This document shows positions 43,889 to 52,477 of a DNA stretch of 64,000 bases, piece by piece. The stretch lies in NCBI RefSeq assembly GCF_037055355.1, contig NZ_CP146350.1:4301001-4365000 (forward strand), written 5' to 3'. A program made the translations under genes and the position numbers. Below the pieces are notes generated by a model that was not told the origin of the DNA, did no database searches, and saw only the letters and a list, made by a program, of their open reading frames with translations. Numbering within the stretch: position 1 is the first letter of the stretch; each line of letters starts with the position of its first letter. The stretch is from Streptomyces sp. DG1A-41. GTDB lineage: Bacteria; Actinomycetota; Actinomycetes; Streptomycetales; Streptomycetaceae.

Positions 43889-44320
43889 ATGCGACTCGCC
43901 CTGGACGAGGCCGCCGAGGCCGTCCAGGGCGGGGACGTCCCCGTCGGCGCCGTCGTCCTGGCCCCGGACGGCACGACCGTGCTCGCGGCCGGACACAACG
44001 AACGCGAGGCCGGCGGCGACCCGACGGCCCACGCGGAGGTCCTCGCCCTGCGGCGGGCCGCGGCCGCGCTCGGCCGGTGGCGGCTCGCCGGCTGCACCCT
44101 CGTGGTGACGCTGGAGCCCTGCACGATGTGCGCGGGCGCGATCCAGCAGTCCCGCGTCGACCGGCTCGTCTACGGCGCCCGCGACGACAAGGCGGGCGCG
44201 GCCGGCTCCCTCTGGGACCTCGTCCGCGACCGGCGGCTCAACCACCGGCCCGAGGTGATCGAGGGCGTGCTCGCCGAGGAGTGCGCCCGGGTCCTCACCG
44301 AGTTCTTCCGCGGCCGCTGA
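43889..44320 (+). CDS. tadA: tRNA-specific adenosine deaminase TadA
   Basis: A 143-residue zinc deaminase that converts wobble A34 to inosine in tRNA-Arg(ACG). The zinc site is H48-A-E50 and C78-T-M-C81 (PTAHAEVL; LEPCTMCAG). The C-terminal RLNHRPEVIEGVLAEEC is typical. I used the ATG at 43889. The frame stays open upstream through a PDQPDQPDQPD stretch to a CTG at 43784 overlapping the previous stop, which could be the true start. Confidence 0.92.
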   Translation: MRLALDEAAEAVQGGDVPVGAVVLAPDGTTVLAAGHNEREAGGDPTAHAEVLALRRAAAALGRWRLAGCTLVVTLEPCTMCAGAIQQSRVDRLVYGARDDKAGAAGSLWDLVRDRRLNHRPEVIEGVLAEECARVLTEFFRGR

Positions 44321-44365
44321 ATACCGATTTCAAAGCACGCCGCACCTTGCTGTAAGGTCTCCCTC

Positions 44366-44450
44366 GGTAGCGTGTCCGAGCGGCCGAAGGAGCTCGCCTC
44401 GAAAGCGAGTGTGGCGCAAGTCACCGAGGGTTCAAATCCCTCCGCTACCG
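44366..44450 (+). tRNA. tRNA-Ser(CGA)
   Basis: A class II tRNA: acceptor GGTAGCG/CGCTACC, anticodon stem CTCGC/GCGAG with loop CTCGAAA (anticodon CGA), a long variable arm, and T-loop TTCAAAT. Its 3' part (44397-44450) is repeated at 45871-45923, so this gene served as an integration site. Confidence 0.94.
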
Positions 44451-44458
44451 CAGGTGGA

Positions 44459-44491
44459 CGAAGGGTCCGGCTCATCGAGCCGGACCCTTCG
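44459..44491 (+). terminator. Terminator hairpin after tRNA-Ser(CGA)
   Basis: A 15-bp perfect stem CGAAGGGTCCGGCTC with its complement around ATC, nine bases after the tRNA. Confidence 0.8.
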
Positions 44492-44534
44492 CGCTTCTCC
44501 GTCTCAGTTTCCGTCTCGGTTGGGGCTCGACGTC

Positions 44535-45240
44535 TCAGTCCGTCGCCGGGCTACGGGCCATTGCGTGGGTCACCGCTTCCATGAGCGCGTCGTGAATCCC
44601 TCCGAGTTCATGGCGCGGCCGCTCTTCCTCCGCCTGTGCGGCCGCCACCGCAGGACCGTCGAGAGCAAGGAACGCGTCCGTCCATTTCTCGACGGAATCA
44701 TGGTGATCTTCTACACCCCTGCGGAGCTGCAACGCCTGCTCCCGGACGGCGAAGAGCCAGCCCTCGTCCGTCCACTTGTCACCGGCCGCCGCGCGCTCGG
44801 CATGCTGCTGACGCTCATGAGCGCGCGACATGTCCACAAGCTGTGGAGGGAGCCCCGACGGCGCGTCGACCCGCGCGGGTTCGTGTCGGCGGTCTCCGGG
44901 TTCGTCCGCTGACACTGGGGGCAGTACCCGGCTTTGCGGCCGCAGGTTTCACCGCACCGTGCGCGTAGCGCGGGCGCCCACGACTCCGGCGGACCAGCAG
45001 TACGCCGTTGTCCAGATCGACATCCGACCACTTGAGGCCCAGCGCCTCGCCCTGCCGGAGCCCCAGGGCGAGCGCCACGGCCCAGCGTGCGGAATTCCGC
45101 CGGCGGCGGTACGCAGCAGGCGCTGCACCTCTTCCGCGGGAGACGCGCGCCGCGGAACGGGCTTGTCGCCGCGACAGCATCACCGCTTGCCGTACGCCCC
45201 GGAAGGCGTCGCCGTTGGAAGGGCTGCTGGGGACCGTAGC
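44535..45240 (-). pseudogene. Tyrosine integrase remnant beside tRNA-Ser(CGA)
   Basis: On the minus strand, different frames hold AVALALGLRQGEALGLKWSDVDLDNGVLLVRRSRGRPRYAHG (the conserved arm around the first catalytic Arg of Streptomyces integrases), then CGETCGRKAGYCPQC (zinc-finger-like cysteines), RAHERQQHAERAAAGDKWTDEGWLFAV (the usual next segment), and an unrelated-looking end. The HxxR and Tyr region is absent. Multiple frame changes and the loss of both ends mark a decayed integrase whose element has been lost. Confidence 0.7.
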
Positions 45241-45291
45241 CCAGGACCGTTATGGTTGCCGGGGGTAAAGAATGGGACATATCGTCTTGTT

Positions 45292-45540
45292 ATGGATGAA
45301 ATCCATCCCAACATTGATCAGATCATGGTTCTTGTCGCGGACAGGCATGGGCGCGTCGGCTACCGGGTGTGGCGCACCGCGCAGGACGACCGCTTCGACA
45401 CGTACACAGGCCCGAAGACATACTGGGACGCCGAAATCCGCAGCAAGAAGCAGGCTAGGAGCATCGCTGCGCAGGAAGGCTTCGAACTGCGGTGTGAGGG
45501 CGAGGTCTGGGATCGCCTACCCGAAGATGAAGAGGGCTGA
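45292..45540 (+). CDS. Small hypothetical protein in the integration scar
   Basis: An 82-residue protein: MDEIHPNIDQIMVLVADRHGRVGYRVWRTAQDDRFDTYTGPKTYWDAEIRSKKQARSIAAQEGFELRCEGEVWDRLPEDEEG. It lies between the two tRNA-Ser repeat copies, so it is probably a passenger of the former integrated element. Its local GC is lower than that of its neighbours. The function is unknown. Confidence 0.6.
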   Translation: MDEIHPNIDQIMVLVADRHGRVGYRVWRTAQDDRFDTYTGPKTYWDAEIRSKKQARSIAAQEGFELRCEGEVWDRLPEDEEG

Positions 45541-45870
45541 TCGGCGTGCCCGGGTGGGCGCACGAGACAAGGGCATGGTTCCCCCTCAGGACCGACGACT
45601 ACCGCGGCGTCGTCGCCGCAGCGCAGGTACGGCCGGAGGCGGCGCCGCACCACGGCGCGGCGGTGCAGCATGCAAACCCAGGAAGTCAAGGCGTGGTCGC
45701 GGCGGAGACCGCCGGCAGGTCGAGCTGGGCACGAGATCCCTCAGCCCCGCCTCGGTTTCCGTCTCCTTCATGGCCGTACGCCATGTCCGCGACCGTTCAA
45801 CCGGCCCAGGACTGCGCCACCACGAACGGGGACGTACGACTCCGAACGGCGCCCCCGCAGGGGAACAGAA
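45541..45870. other. No clear gene; inner part of the integration scar
   Basis: A 330-bp stretch without a convincing gene. On the minus strand it codes MKETETEAGLRDLVPSSTCRR near 45770, where the DNA reads CTCGGTTTCCGTCTC. That resembles the sequence found right after both serine tRNAs (CTCAGTTTCCG(C/T)CTC) and suggests another piece of the integrated element's end. Confidence 0.4.
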
Positions 45871-45923
45871 CCTCGAAAGCGAGTGTGGCGCAGTCACCGA
45901 GGGTTCAAACCCCTCCGCTACCG
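45871..45923 (+). repeat. Duplicated tRNA-Ser 3' end (att-site repeat)
   Basis: CCTCGAAAGCGAGTGTGGCG and the following 33 bases match 44397-44450 with one missing base and one substitution, and stop exactly at the tRNA 3' end. This is the arrangement left when an integrative element inserts into a tRNA gene. The two copies lie 1.5 kb apart around the integrase remnant. Confidence 0.88.
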
Positions 45924-45929
45924 GCTTGG

Positions 45930-45959
45930 GAAAGGTCCCGTCGACAGACGGGGCCTTTC
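45930..45959 (+). terminator. Terminator-like hairpin after the att repeat
   Basis: GAAAGGTCCCGTC and GACGGGGCCTTTC form an imperfect stem around GACA. Its position just after the tRNA fragment parallels the hairpins following the intact tRNA genes. Confidence 0.65.
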
Positions 45960-46040
45960 GTGCGATCCGCCTCTTCGTGTGATCGGCCCTTCGTGCGATC
46001 ATGTGCGCTGTTTGAGACAGCAGTGACAGGGGAGGCCGCA

Positions 46041-46217
46041 ATGGCGGTGAACGCGAAGAAGGTCGCCGTCTACGTCGTCGCGGTCTTCGCGCTGTACGTG
46101 ATCATCACGGACCCGACCAGGGCCACGGGCTACGTCCAGATAGTGTTCCAGGGCATATCGGACGCCGCCCAGGCCCTCGGCGACTTCGCCACGTGGGTCG
46201 CCAACGGAGGAAAGTGA
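46041..46217 (+). CDS. Small single-helix membrane protein
   Basis: A 58-residue protein, MAVNAKKVAVYVVAVFALYVIITDPTRATGYVQIVFQGISDAAQALGDFATWVANGGK, with one membrane helix near the N-terminus. A strong GGGGAGG precedes the ATG. Its TGA shares one base with the ATG of the Dabb gene, so the two are translated together. The function is unknown. Confidence 0.75.
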   Translation: MAVNAKKVAVYVVAVFALYVIITDPTRATGYVQIVFQGISDAAQALGDFATWVANGGK

Positions 46218-46510
46218 TGATCCGCCACCTGGTCCTCTTCAAGCTGCACGAGGGCGTCGAGCGCGACGACCCGCGGGTCGTGAAGGGCGTCGAGGCCTTC
46301 CGCGCCCTCGACGGCACGATCCCCGAGATCCGCTTCTGGGAGCTCGGCTGGAACGTCAGCGACCGTCCCATCGCCCATGACTTCGCCATCAACTCCGCCT
46401 TCGACGACGCGGACGCCCTGCGCCGGTACGTGGAGCATCCCGACCATCAGGCGGGTGTCGCGCTGTGGCGCGAGTTCGCCACGTGGGTGATCGCCGACTA
46501 CGAGTTCTGA
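46217..46510 (+). CDS. Dabb (stress-responsive A/B barrel) family protein
   Basis: A 97-residue dimeric alpha/beta barrel protein: MIRHLVLFKLHEGVERDDPRVVKGVEAFRALDGTIPEIRFWELGWNVSDRPIAHDFAINSAFDDADALRRYVEHPDHQAGVALWREFATWVIADYEF. The paired HLVLFK and YVEHPDHQA motifs are typical. It is coupled to the small membrane gene and followed by a hairpin terminator. The biochemical role is unknown. Confidence 0.88.
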   Translation: MIRHLVLFKLHEGVERDDPRVVKGVEAFRALDGTIPEIRFWELGWNVSDRPIAHDFAINSAFDDADALRRYVEHPDHQAGVALWREFATWVIADYEF

Positions 46511-46524
46511 ACCCGCCGCTTCGG

Positions 46525-46547
46525 GCCCCCGTCGTTCCGACGGGGGC
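46525..46547 (+). terminator. Terminator after the Dabb gene
   Basis: GCCCCCGTC-GTTCC-GACGGGGGC followed by TCTTTT. This separates the Dabb operon from the sigma-factor gene. Confidence 0.85.
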
Positions 46548-46736
46548 TCTTTTCGTCGCTGGTCCGCTGCCACGGCCGTTGTCGGGTCCATTACTGGTGT
46601 ACATCTATGCGGTATTTCATCCCTCAACACGTAGTTATGGGGTGCTTGCACACAGTGCACATGTCTTGTGATGCTATGACCGCTTTTGATGGAAGAGCTG
46701 ACGGATGGGTTGACGGATGACGAGATGGAGTTGACC

Positions 46737-47555
46737 GTGCTGGCCAGTACCGCACCTCAGGCACCATCCTCGGAACCGGCTCCCCAGCGGAGCCGCGGCG
46801 CCGACACCCGCGCCCTCACGCAGGTCCTCTTCACGCAGCTCAAGGAGCTCCAGCCGGGGACGCCGGAGCACGACCGGGTGCGTGGGGCGCTCATCGAGGC
46901 CAACCTCCCGCTCGTGCGCTACGCGGCCGCCCGGTTCCGCTCCCGCAACGAGCCGATGGAGGACGTCGTCCAGGTCGGCACCATCGGGCTCATCAACGCC
47001 ATCGACCGCTTCGACCCGGACCGGGGCGTGCAGTTCCCGACGTTCGCGATGCCGACGGTGATCGGCGAGATCAAGCGCTACTTCCGCGACAACGTCCGTA
47101 CGGTCCACGTGCCGCGCCGGCTTCACGAGCTGTGGGTGCAGGTCAACAGCGCGACCGAGGACCTCACGACCGCCTTCGGGCGCACCCCGACCACGGCCGA
47201 GATCGCCGAACGGCTGCGCATCACCGAGGACGAGGTGCTGTCCTGCATCGAGGCCGGACGGTCGTATCACGCGACCTCTCTGGAGGCCGCCCAGGAGGGC
47301 GACGGGCTGCCGGGGCTGCTGGACCGGCTCGGCTACGAGGACCCCGCGCTGGACGGAGTGGAGCACCGGGATCTCGTACGGCATCTGCTCGTACAACTGC
47401 CCGAAAGGGAGCAGCGCATTCTGCTGCTGCGGTACTACAGCAATCTCACACAGTCTCAGATCAGTGCGGAACTCGGTGTCTCGCAGATGCATGTCTCGCG
47501 GCTACTCGCGCGTAGCTTCCAGCGGTTGCGGTCTGCGAACCGGATCGACGCGTAG
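46737..47555 (+). CDS. sigF: RNA polymerase sigma factor, SigF type (SigB/F/G group)
   Basis: A 272-residue group 3 sigma factor. Region 2 reads [64 protein letters not shown]. Region 3 includes [15 protein letters not shown], and region 4 [41 protein letters not shown] chose the GTG at 46737 (GGAG six bases upstream); in-frame ATGs lie at 46686 and 46725. Order beside Dabb and a SigN-like gene matches SigF of S. coelicolor, a sporulation sigma factor, as I recall it. The paralogue assignment is by synteny. Confidence 0.85.
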   Translation: MLASTAPQAPSSEPAPQRSRGADTRALTQVLFTQLKELQPGTPEHDRVRGALIEANLPLVRYAAARFRSRNEPMEDVVQVGTIGLINAIDRFDPDRGVQFPTFAMPTVIGEIKRYFRDNVRTVHVPRRLHELWVQVNSATEDLTTAFGRTPTTAEIAERLRITEDEVLSCIEAGRSYHATSLEAAQEGDGLPGLLDRLGYEDPALDGVEHRDLVRHLLVQLPEREQRILLLRYYSNLTQSQISAELGVSQMHVSRLLARSFQRLRSANRIDA

Positions 47556-47869
47556 CCGCGAACCGGGGTGGTGGGTGACCGCGAACCCCCTCGACACGTA
47601 ACCGCAAACAGTTGCGAGTGATAACCGTTGCGAGCGAATCGCTCATCAGGGCGGTTCCCGACAGTTGCGGGCCGAAAAGGCGTCAGACCCCTTTTCTGCA
47701 GGGTGGATTCGCGTCTCAGATGTCGACATGTCACTACAGCGTGTTGCCGACATGTGACATTCTGCGGGAAGCGCGTTTGCCGGGGCTTCGGCTCCGGTAT
47801 TCAGGTGAAGGCTGCGTTCCTCAGACGGGAGCGTCCGCCGCGACCGTCCCGCGACCCAAAGGGGGTGGC
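47556..47869 (+). promoter_or_regulatory. Upstream region of the second sigma gene, with direct repeats
   Basis: A 314-bp gap without a gene. It contains GTTGCGAGTGA at 47611 and GTTGCGAGCGA at 47627 (16-bp spacing), and CGACATGTCAC near 47724 with CGACATGTGAC near 47748 (about 24-bp spacing). Both pairs are candidate regulator sites for the SigN-type gene. No promoter was assigned with confidence. Confidence 0.4.
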
Positions 47870-48775
47870 ATGTCCGCAGAACAGGGCAGCTCGAAGGTGC
47901 TCACGCTCGCGGAGAGCGACTCAGCTCCCCATGCTCTCGACTCACTCGGCCCCATCGACGACGTTCCGGCCGAGCTCGCGACCGAGCCCGCCCCGGCGCT
48001 TCCGGCCACGGGGGCCATCGACACCCGCACCCTGTCCCGCTCCCTGTTCCTGCGGCTGGCCGCGCTCGACGAGGACAGCCCCGAGCGTGCGTACGTCCGC
48101 GACACGCTGATCGAGCTCAACCTGCCGCTGGTGCGGTACGCGGCGGCGCGGTTCCGCTCCCGCAACGAGCCGATGGAGGACATCGTCCAGGTCGGCACGA
48201 TCGGGCTGATCAAGGCGATCGACCGGTTCGACTGCGAACGGGGCGTCGAGTTCCCCACGTTCGCGATGCCAACCGTCGTGGGAGAGATCAAGCGGTTCTT
48301 CCGCGACACGTCGTGGTCGGTGCGGGTGCCGCGCCGGCTTCAGGAGCTGCGGCTGGCCCTGACGAAGGCCAGTGACGAGCTCTCGCAGAAGCTGGACCGC
48401 TCGCCGACGGTCACCGAACTCGCGTCCGTGCTCGGGGTGTCCGAGGAGGACGTCGTCGACGGGCTGGCGGTGGGGAACGCGTACACGGCGTCCTCGCTGG
48501 ACTCCCCGGCGCCGGAGGACGACGGCGGCGAGGGCTCGCTGGCGGATCGGCTGGGGTACGAGGACAGCGCCCTTGAGGGCGTCGAGTACCGGGAGTCCCT
48601 GAAGCCGCTGCTGGCCAAACTGCCGCCCCGTGAGCGGCGGATCATCATGCTGCGGTTCTTCGCGAACATGACCCAGTCGCAGATCGGCGAGGAGGTCGGC
48701 ATCTCACAGATGCACGTGTCCCGCCTGCTGACGAGGACCCTGGCGCAGCTGCGGGAAGGCCTCATCTCGGACTGA
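47870..48775 (+). CDS. sigN: RNA polymerase sigma factor, SigN type (SigB/F/G group)
   Basis: A 301-residue group 3 sigma factor with regions 2 to 4 closely matching the gene upstream ([55 protein letters not shown]). Its N-terminus [20 protein letters not shown] differs and is long and acidic. It starts at ATG 47870 behind GGGGGTGG. The tandem pair suggests an old duplication. SigN of S. coelicolor acts in late aerial growth, from memory. The assignment is by synteny and N-terminal resemblance. Confidence 0.83.
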   Translation: MSAEQGSSKVLTLAESDSAPHALDSLGPIDDVPAELATEPAPALPATGAIDTRTLSRSLFLRLAALDEDSPERAYVRDTLIELNLPLVRYAAARFRSRNEPMEDIVQVGTIGLIKAIDRFDCERGVEFPTFAMPTVVGEIKRFFRDTSWSVRVPRRLQELRLALTKASDELSQKLDRSPTVTELASVLGVSEEDVVDGLAVGNAYTASSLDSPAPEDDGGEGSLADRLGYEDSALEGVEYRESLKPLLAKLPPRERRIIMLRFFANMTQSQIGEEVGISQMHVSRLLTRTLAQLREGLISD

Positions 48776-48786
48776 GCATGACCGCC

Positions 48787-48823
48787 CCGCCCCGCGGGTG
48801 GTGGGTTACCACCCGCGGGGCGG
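48787..48823 (+). terminator. Terminator hairpin after the SigN-type gene
   Basis: A 16-bp perfect stem CCGCCCCGCGGGTGGT with its complement around GGGTT, 11 bases past the stop. There is no T-run, as is common in Streptomyces. Confidence 0.75.
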
Positions 48824-49081
48824 TGGGTCGGGGCCGCGCCGGAGGGCCAAACAGTGACCGATGGGTACGCGGGAGCGTGATCGTAAGGTGTACCGGCCGC
48901 TATGGCGGGCCGGCCTTGAGGTGATCCCGAACGCCGTGCCGGATGGAACGATGCCGTTCGTCCATGGATACGGTGCCGAGGACGTGGTCGGTGGCTTCTC
49001 CCACCGGTACAAACGTCGGCTCCCACGTCCTGGAGACGCCACTGAACGTTTCACCTGCCCACTTCCGTCGTGGCCGGACGG

Positions 49082-49618
49082 TCAGCGTGGGATCAGCGTG
49101 CCCTCTCCGGTGACCGTCAGGCGCACCTGGGAGCCGTCCGGCGAGCAGTTGCGGCCGTTGGAATAGGTGGGCTGCGGGGTGGTGGTACTGATCTGCCGGT
49201 CGAGCACGGTGGCGCCCCGCTGGTTCTTGAATACCAGCGTGACCTGTATCGGCTTACGTGACGGGAGGTCCCGTATGACCACGAAGCCAGGCCAGGGGAG
49301 AGAAGGCTCGGGGTTTTCCGGGGCCCTCGCTGCCGGAGGTTCTGTGGCGGTAGCGGATTCCGTGGTCAGTACGGGGTTTCCTGGGGTCGCCGGTTCTTCC
49401 GGCCAGGTGTCCAGCTGCAGCGTGCGCTTCCGGCATGTGCCGTCCCAGCAGGCTGTGAGGGTCGCGTCGGCCACGCTGTTCGCCAGGTCCGGGTGGACAG
49501 CGACCCGGATCCCGGCCGGCGTGTCGATCAGGGTGCAGATGTCTTGCGTGTAACCTCCGCACGCGGTCAGCAGCGCCAGAGCCGCCAGGGGAACCGCCAA
49601 TCCGATGTTGCGTCCCAC
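49082..49618 (-). CDS. Putative lipoprotein
   Basis: A 178-residue protein. The signal is VGRNIGLAVPLAALALLTACGGY with a lipobox LTAC; the cysteine would be lipid-modified. The mature part has a cysteine pair in CWDGTCRKRTLQLDTW and an end SPDGSQVRLTVTGEGTLIPR. The start is the GTG at 49618. I do not recognise a named family. Confidence 0.72.
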   Translation of the reverse strand: MGRNIGLAVPLAALALLTACGGYTQDICTLIDTPAGIRVAVHPDLANSVADATLTACWDGTCRKRTLQLDTWPEEPATPGNPVLTTESATATEPPAARAPENPEPSLPWPGFVVIRDLPSRKPIQVTLVFKNQRGATVLDRQISTTTPQPTYSNGRNCSPDGSQVRLTVTGEGTLIPR

Positions 49619-49866
49619 GCTGGCTCCTCGGCAACCGTCTGCGTCTTGATCATGGCCACTCACGATGGCACAGCAGCTGTAGCACGTCGCTCGACCTATG
49701 CTGTCACGTGCCATCCTCTCTCCTGTTGCTGAGTCAGGGCCGCGCGGGGCGTGGCTGGAACAGCGGAAGCGATGGCCCCGTGTGGCCGGTGGCATGAACA
49801 CGGGTCGGCCACAGCGCGCGGCCGTCTTGCTCCTGGGTGTACGCCGACACCAATGAGGTGATCCGG

Positions 49867-50061
49867 TCAGCCTGCGGAGGTGTTCTGGGCTCGGGCGGCC
49901 CGTGTGCCGGCGAGTCGGTAGGACGCGGTGCCCGTCTCGATGATGTTCCCGCCGAAGGTGAGACGGTCGACGATGGCCGCACAGAGCCGCGGATCGGTGA
50001 CCGTCCTGGTCCAGTCATCTGGGGCCGGCACTTGTTCCCTCACAAGGGTCGCTGCTGCCAC
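49867..50061 (-). pseudogene. IstB-like (IS21-type) C-terminal remnant
   Basis: The minus strand codes VREQVPAPDDWTRTVTDPRLCAAIVDRLTFGGNIIETGTASYRLAGTRAA, resembling the end of IstB helper ATPases (normally about 250 residues). Everything upstream, including the ATPase core, is missing. Confidence 0.55.
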
Positions 50062-50199
50062 CTGGCCGTTCCCGTTCCTGCGGTCCTCGTCGGGGCACTG
50101 TCACGTTGGCTGACCGGTTGCATGATCTTAGGGTTGATCGACCCGGGAAGGTTCGTCCGTGGGGAGCGCGTCGCCGTCGTGCAAGGGGCTCCGGTACCC

Positions 50200-50410
50200 G
50201 GTGGAGGTCGGCAGCGCGAACGCGCTGTGAAGGGTTTCCACAGCACCGGCGGGGCCCAGCGGTTCCCGTCCGCGTTCAGCGGCATCTCACCCCGCTTCCG
50301 GCCCCGCCGCCATCTGATGCCCGCACACGACCACCGAGCCGATATGACCGTCCGCTTCGCAATCTGGAGCACATCACCGGAGTCGCCGGTCTCTCCACCA
50401 CGGCCTGAGC
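50200..50410 (+). pseudogene. DDE transposase C-terminal remnant (IS6-like)
   Basis: The plus strand codes GRQRERAVKGFHSTGGAQRFPSAFSGISPRFRPRRHLMPAHDHRADMTVRFAIW, which resembles the C-terminus of IS6-type transposases (RERxMxxFxSxxxAQRFLSAFSGISPHFRPRRH). No catalytic triad, ends or repeats remain. Confidence 0.6.
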
Positions 50411-50439
50411 ACAGCCCGGAACCGGGCTCCAGCACGCCG

Positions 50440-50900
50440 CAACACACCATCAGACACCTACCACGCAACAACGTGACAGCGCCCGGCTGTCCCTGAAACG
50501 GGAACGCGGGAGTCCCGGTGACGTCGCGTCCCGTGCGCACGCGGTAGCGGATCCGCGTGCCTGAAGGTCCCGAGGCACGAATGGTTCCCCAGGGGATCGT
50601 CTGACCGGTCTTGAGGGCGGTGAAGTTGCGGTTTTCGGTGACGAGGTCGAGATTGATGCGTTCAGGCGTCGGCTGAGCGTGAGGGTGTCGCGAGGTTCGA
50701 GGATCTCGACGGTGGCCTGCTTCGCGACCGCCAGGTGCAGCTGCTCCAAGCGGTCGCGGCCAATGATCGCGGTCTTGTCCCGAACGGCCACGACGACACC
50801 TCGTCCCCCACGACCGTAGTTGAACTGGGGCGCGGTGTGAGGGCAGGAAGGCGAGGACTGACGCTCCGGGACATCCCTGATGCGGTCGCGATGCCGCAAC
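50440..50900 (-). other. Degenerate coding-like stretch
   Basis: On the minus strand, GRGGRGVVVAVRDKTAIIGRDRLEQLHLAVAKQATVEILEPRDTLTLSR (about 50835 to 50680) changes frame and continues as ERINLDLVTENRNFTALKTGQTIPWGTIRASGPSGTRIRYRVRTGRDV (about 50680 to 50510). They read like one gene broken by a frameshift. I do not recognise the family. Together with the two transposase remnants this makes 49.8-50.9 kb a debris zone. Confidence 0.35.
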
Positions 50901-50916
50901 CGGCACAATTCACAGC

Positions 50917-51558
50917 ATGGCAGATCCACGTTCCGACTACCTCGCGCGCCTTGACGCCGCGCTCGTCGGCCCTGGGCGCACCCGCCGCAGCCTGGTGCGC
51001 GAGGCGGCGGATCATTTGGATGACGCCACCGAGGCGCTGGTCGCAACCGGTTACGACGAGGATTCCGCCGCACGTCAGGCGGTCGTCGATTTCGGCTCGG
51101 TGCCGGACATCGCGGCGTCGTTCCAGACGACGCTGGCTGTGGCCGCCTCCCGACGTACAGCGTGGCTCCTTCTGCTCGTTCTCGGCTACCAGCCGATTCT
51201 TTGGGACTCCGGTTTCAACCTGGCCTCGAACAGCGCCGACGCCCGCTCCGACACGTGGTTGTTCCACTTGCTTGACAACACGATCGAGGCAGGCAGTTGG
51301 ATTGTCCTGGCCGGCGCACTGCTCCTGCTCGTGGCCACCGGGATCGGCAGCCGATGGTGGTTCAATGGTCGAGCCACAGCGCGATTCACCGGCGCCTTCG
51401 CACTCGCCGCCACAACGTTCGTACCTCTTACCAGTGTCACGATGATCGTGACGGCCGACAGCGCCAATGCCGGGCTCTGGGTGCTGGCGCTCACCCTCGT
51501 GGTGTTGCCGCTCGCGGGCGTCGCGGTATCTGCCCGGCGTACCCTGGCGGCCAGCTGA
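50917..51558 (+). CDS. Membrane protein with permease-prefix domain
   Basis: A 213-residue protein. The N-terminal 70 residues (YLARLDAALVGPGRTRRSLVREAADHLDDATEALVATGYDEDSAARQAVVDFGS) match the permease prefix domain that precedes some permeases. Four hydrophobic helices follow. Proteins with this domain are usually encoded next to PadR regulators, as here (PadR gene convergent, 77 bp away). The transported compound, if any, is unknown. Confidence 0.8.
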   Translation: MADPRSDYLARLDAALVGPGRTRRSLVREAADHLDDATEALVATGYDEDSAARQAVVDFGSVPDIAASFQTTLAVAASRRTAWLLLLVLGYQPILWDSGFNLASNSADARSDTWLFHLLDNTIEAGSWIVLAGALLLLVATGIGSRWWFNGRATARFTGAFALAATTFVPLTSVTMIVTADSANAGLWVLALTLVVLPLAGVAVSARRTLAAS

Positions 51559-51634
51559 TCCCTCCTGAAGCACGCAGGACCCGGCTGATGCGACGGCGGA
51601 TTGGCATGACGGAGCGGGACGCCTTTGCCGGGGG

Positions 51635-51955
51635 CTAGCCCGGGCGGAGCACGGCCTCGACGACACTGGCGAGGCCCCGCCAGGCGGCACGTTCAGCCCG
51701 CAAGGACCGGTGTCCGGCCGGGGTCAGGCTGTAAGTCCGGCGCTTGCGCCCACTGACCGTGCTCCACGCGCTGACGAGCAGTCCCGCGGCCTCCAGGCGC
51801 CGCAGTGCCGGGTACAGCGTCCCGGTGGCGAGATCGAGCGCGCCGTCGCTGCGCGCCGCCAGTTCCTCGGAAATGGCATAACCATGCAGGCCGCCGCCTT
51901 CCAGGATCGCGAGGATCAGCGCGTCCAGGTGCCCGCGTAGCGCATCCGCCTTCAT
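51635..51955 (-). CDS. PadR-family transcriptional regulator
   Basis: A 106-residue PadR: MKADALRGHLDALILAILEGGGLHGYAISEELAARSDGALDLATGTLYPALRRLEAAGLLVSAWSTVSGRKRRTYSLTPAGHRSLRAERAAW. The HGYAI and GTLYPALRRLE motifs are diagnostic. I chose the ATG at 51955. A 36-bp palindrome centred at 51998 lies just upstream, between this gene and the oxidase operon. It should bind this repressor and control both directions. Confidence 0.93.
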   Translation of the reverse strand: MKADALRGHLDALILAILEGGGLHGYAISEELAARSDGALDLATGTLYPALRRLEAAGLLVSAWSTVSGRKRRTYSLTPAGHRSLRAERAAWRGLASVVEAVLRPG

Positions 51956-51980
51956 GGCAACAGAGTACGGGCCTGGGTTC

Positions 51981-52016
51981 ATAGATAGACAGCCTACATG
52001 TAGTGTGTTTATCTAT
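51981..52016. promoter_or_regulatory. PadR operator, 36-bp near-perfect palindrome
   Basis: The arms ATAGATA (51981-51987) and TATCTAT (52010-52016) and the centre CTACATGTAG (51994-52003) belong to one palindrome in which 15 of 18 positions pair. It lies 26 bp upstream of the PadR start and 47 bp before the membrane protein/oxidase operon. PadR operators of this kind (ATGTA...TACAT cores) are known. Confidence 0.8.
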
Positions 52017-52063
52017 CGCCCGTTGAACCGCAGAAGAGCACCACGGACGCGACGGGACGGACG

Positions 52064-52477
52064 ATGCCAACCACCACTCTTTGGCTGCTCAGAGCGACTT
52101 TGTCGCTCCACGCCGCCCTGGCGCTCACCCAGCCGGTGTCAGCCGGCAGCTATCTGTCCGGCAACTTCGACATCCTGGCGACGCATGGGAACAGCGGCGT
52201 CCTGCTGATAGCGGCTACTGCCGGGTGGGGCGCCGCGGCGGTCGCGTACATAGCGGCAAACCGTGGGGCCAGGTGGCCGCTGCTCCTCCTCGTCCCCATC
52301 GTCTTCATCGCGGAGGGAATCCAGATCGGCATGGGGCACCAGCGCAACCTGGCGGTGCACATCCCCCTGGGGGTCTTGATCGTGCTGACGGCGGTGCTGC
52401 TCGCCGCCTGGTCCTTCACGTCGTGGGCCCGCCCGCAGCGGCGCATGACGCAGGCCGCACCGGGAGAGGAACGATGA
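52064..52477 (+). CDS. Small four-helix membrane protein of the oxidase operon
   Basis: A 137-residue protein with four hydrophobic segments: MPTTTLWLLRATLSLHAALALTQPVSAGSYLSGNFDILATHGNSG, LIAATAGWGAAAVAYIAANRG, LLLLVPIVFIAEGIQIGMGHQRNLAVHIPLGVLIVLTAVLLAAW. The conserved histidines (H17, H41, HQR, HIP) could hold haem or metal. Its stop overlaps the oxidase ATG, so it is likely a membrane partner of the oxidase. The function is unproven. Confidence 0.8.
   Translation: MPTTTLWLLRATLSLHAALALTQPVSAGSYLSGNFDILATHGNSGVLLIAATAGWGAAAVAYIAANRGARWPLLLLVPIVFIAEGIQIGMGHQRNLAVHIPLGVLIVLTAVLLAAWSFTSWARPQRRMTQAAPGEER

Noticed and set aside
48861..49166. Plus-strand open frame of 101 codons between the SigN-type gene and the lipoprotein
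   Set aside because: It overlaps the lipoprotein C-terminus, has no clear ribosome-binding site and no recognised family. It might still be a short real gene, but the support is too weak.
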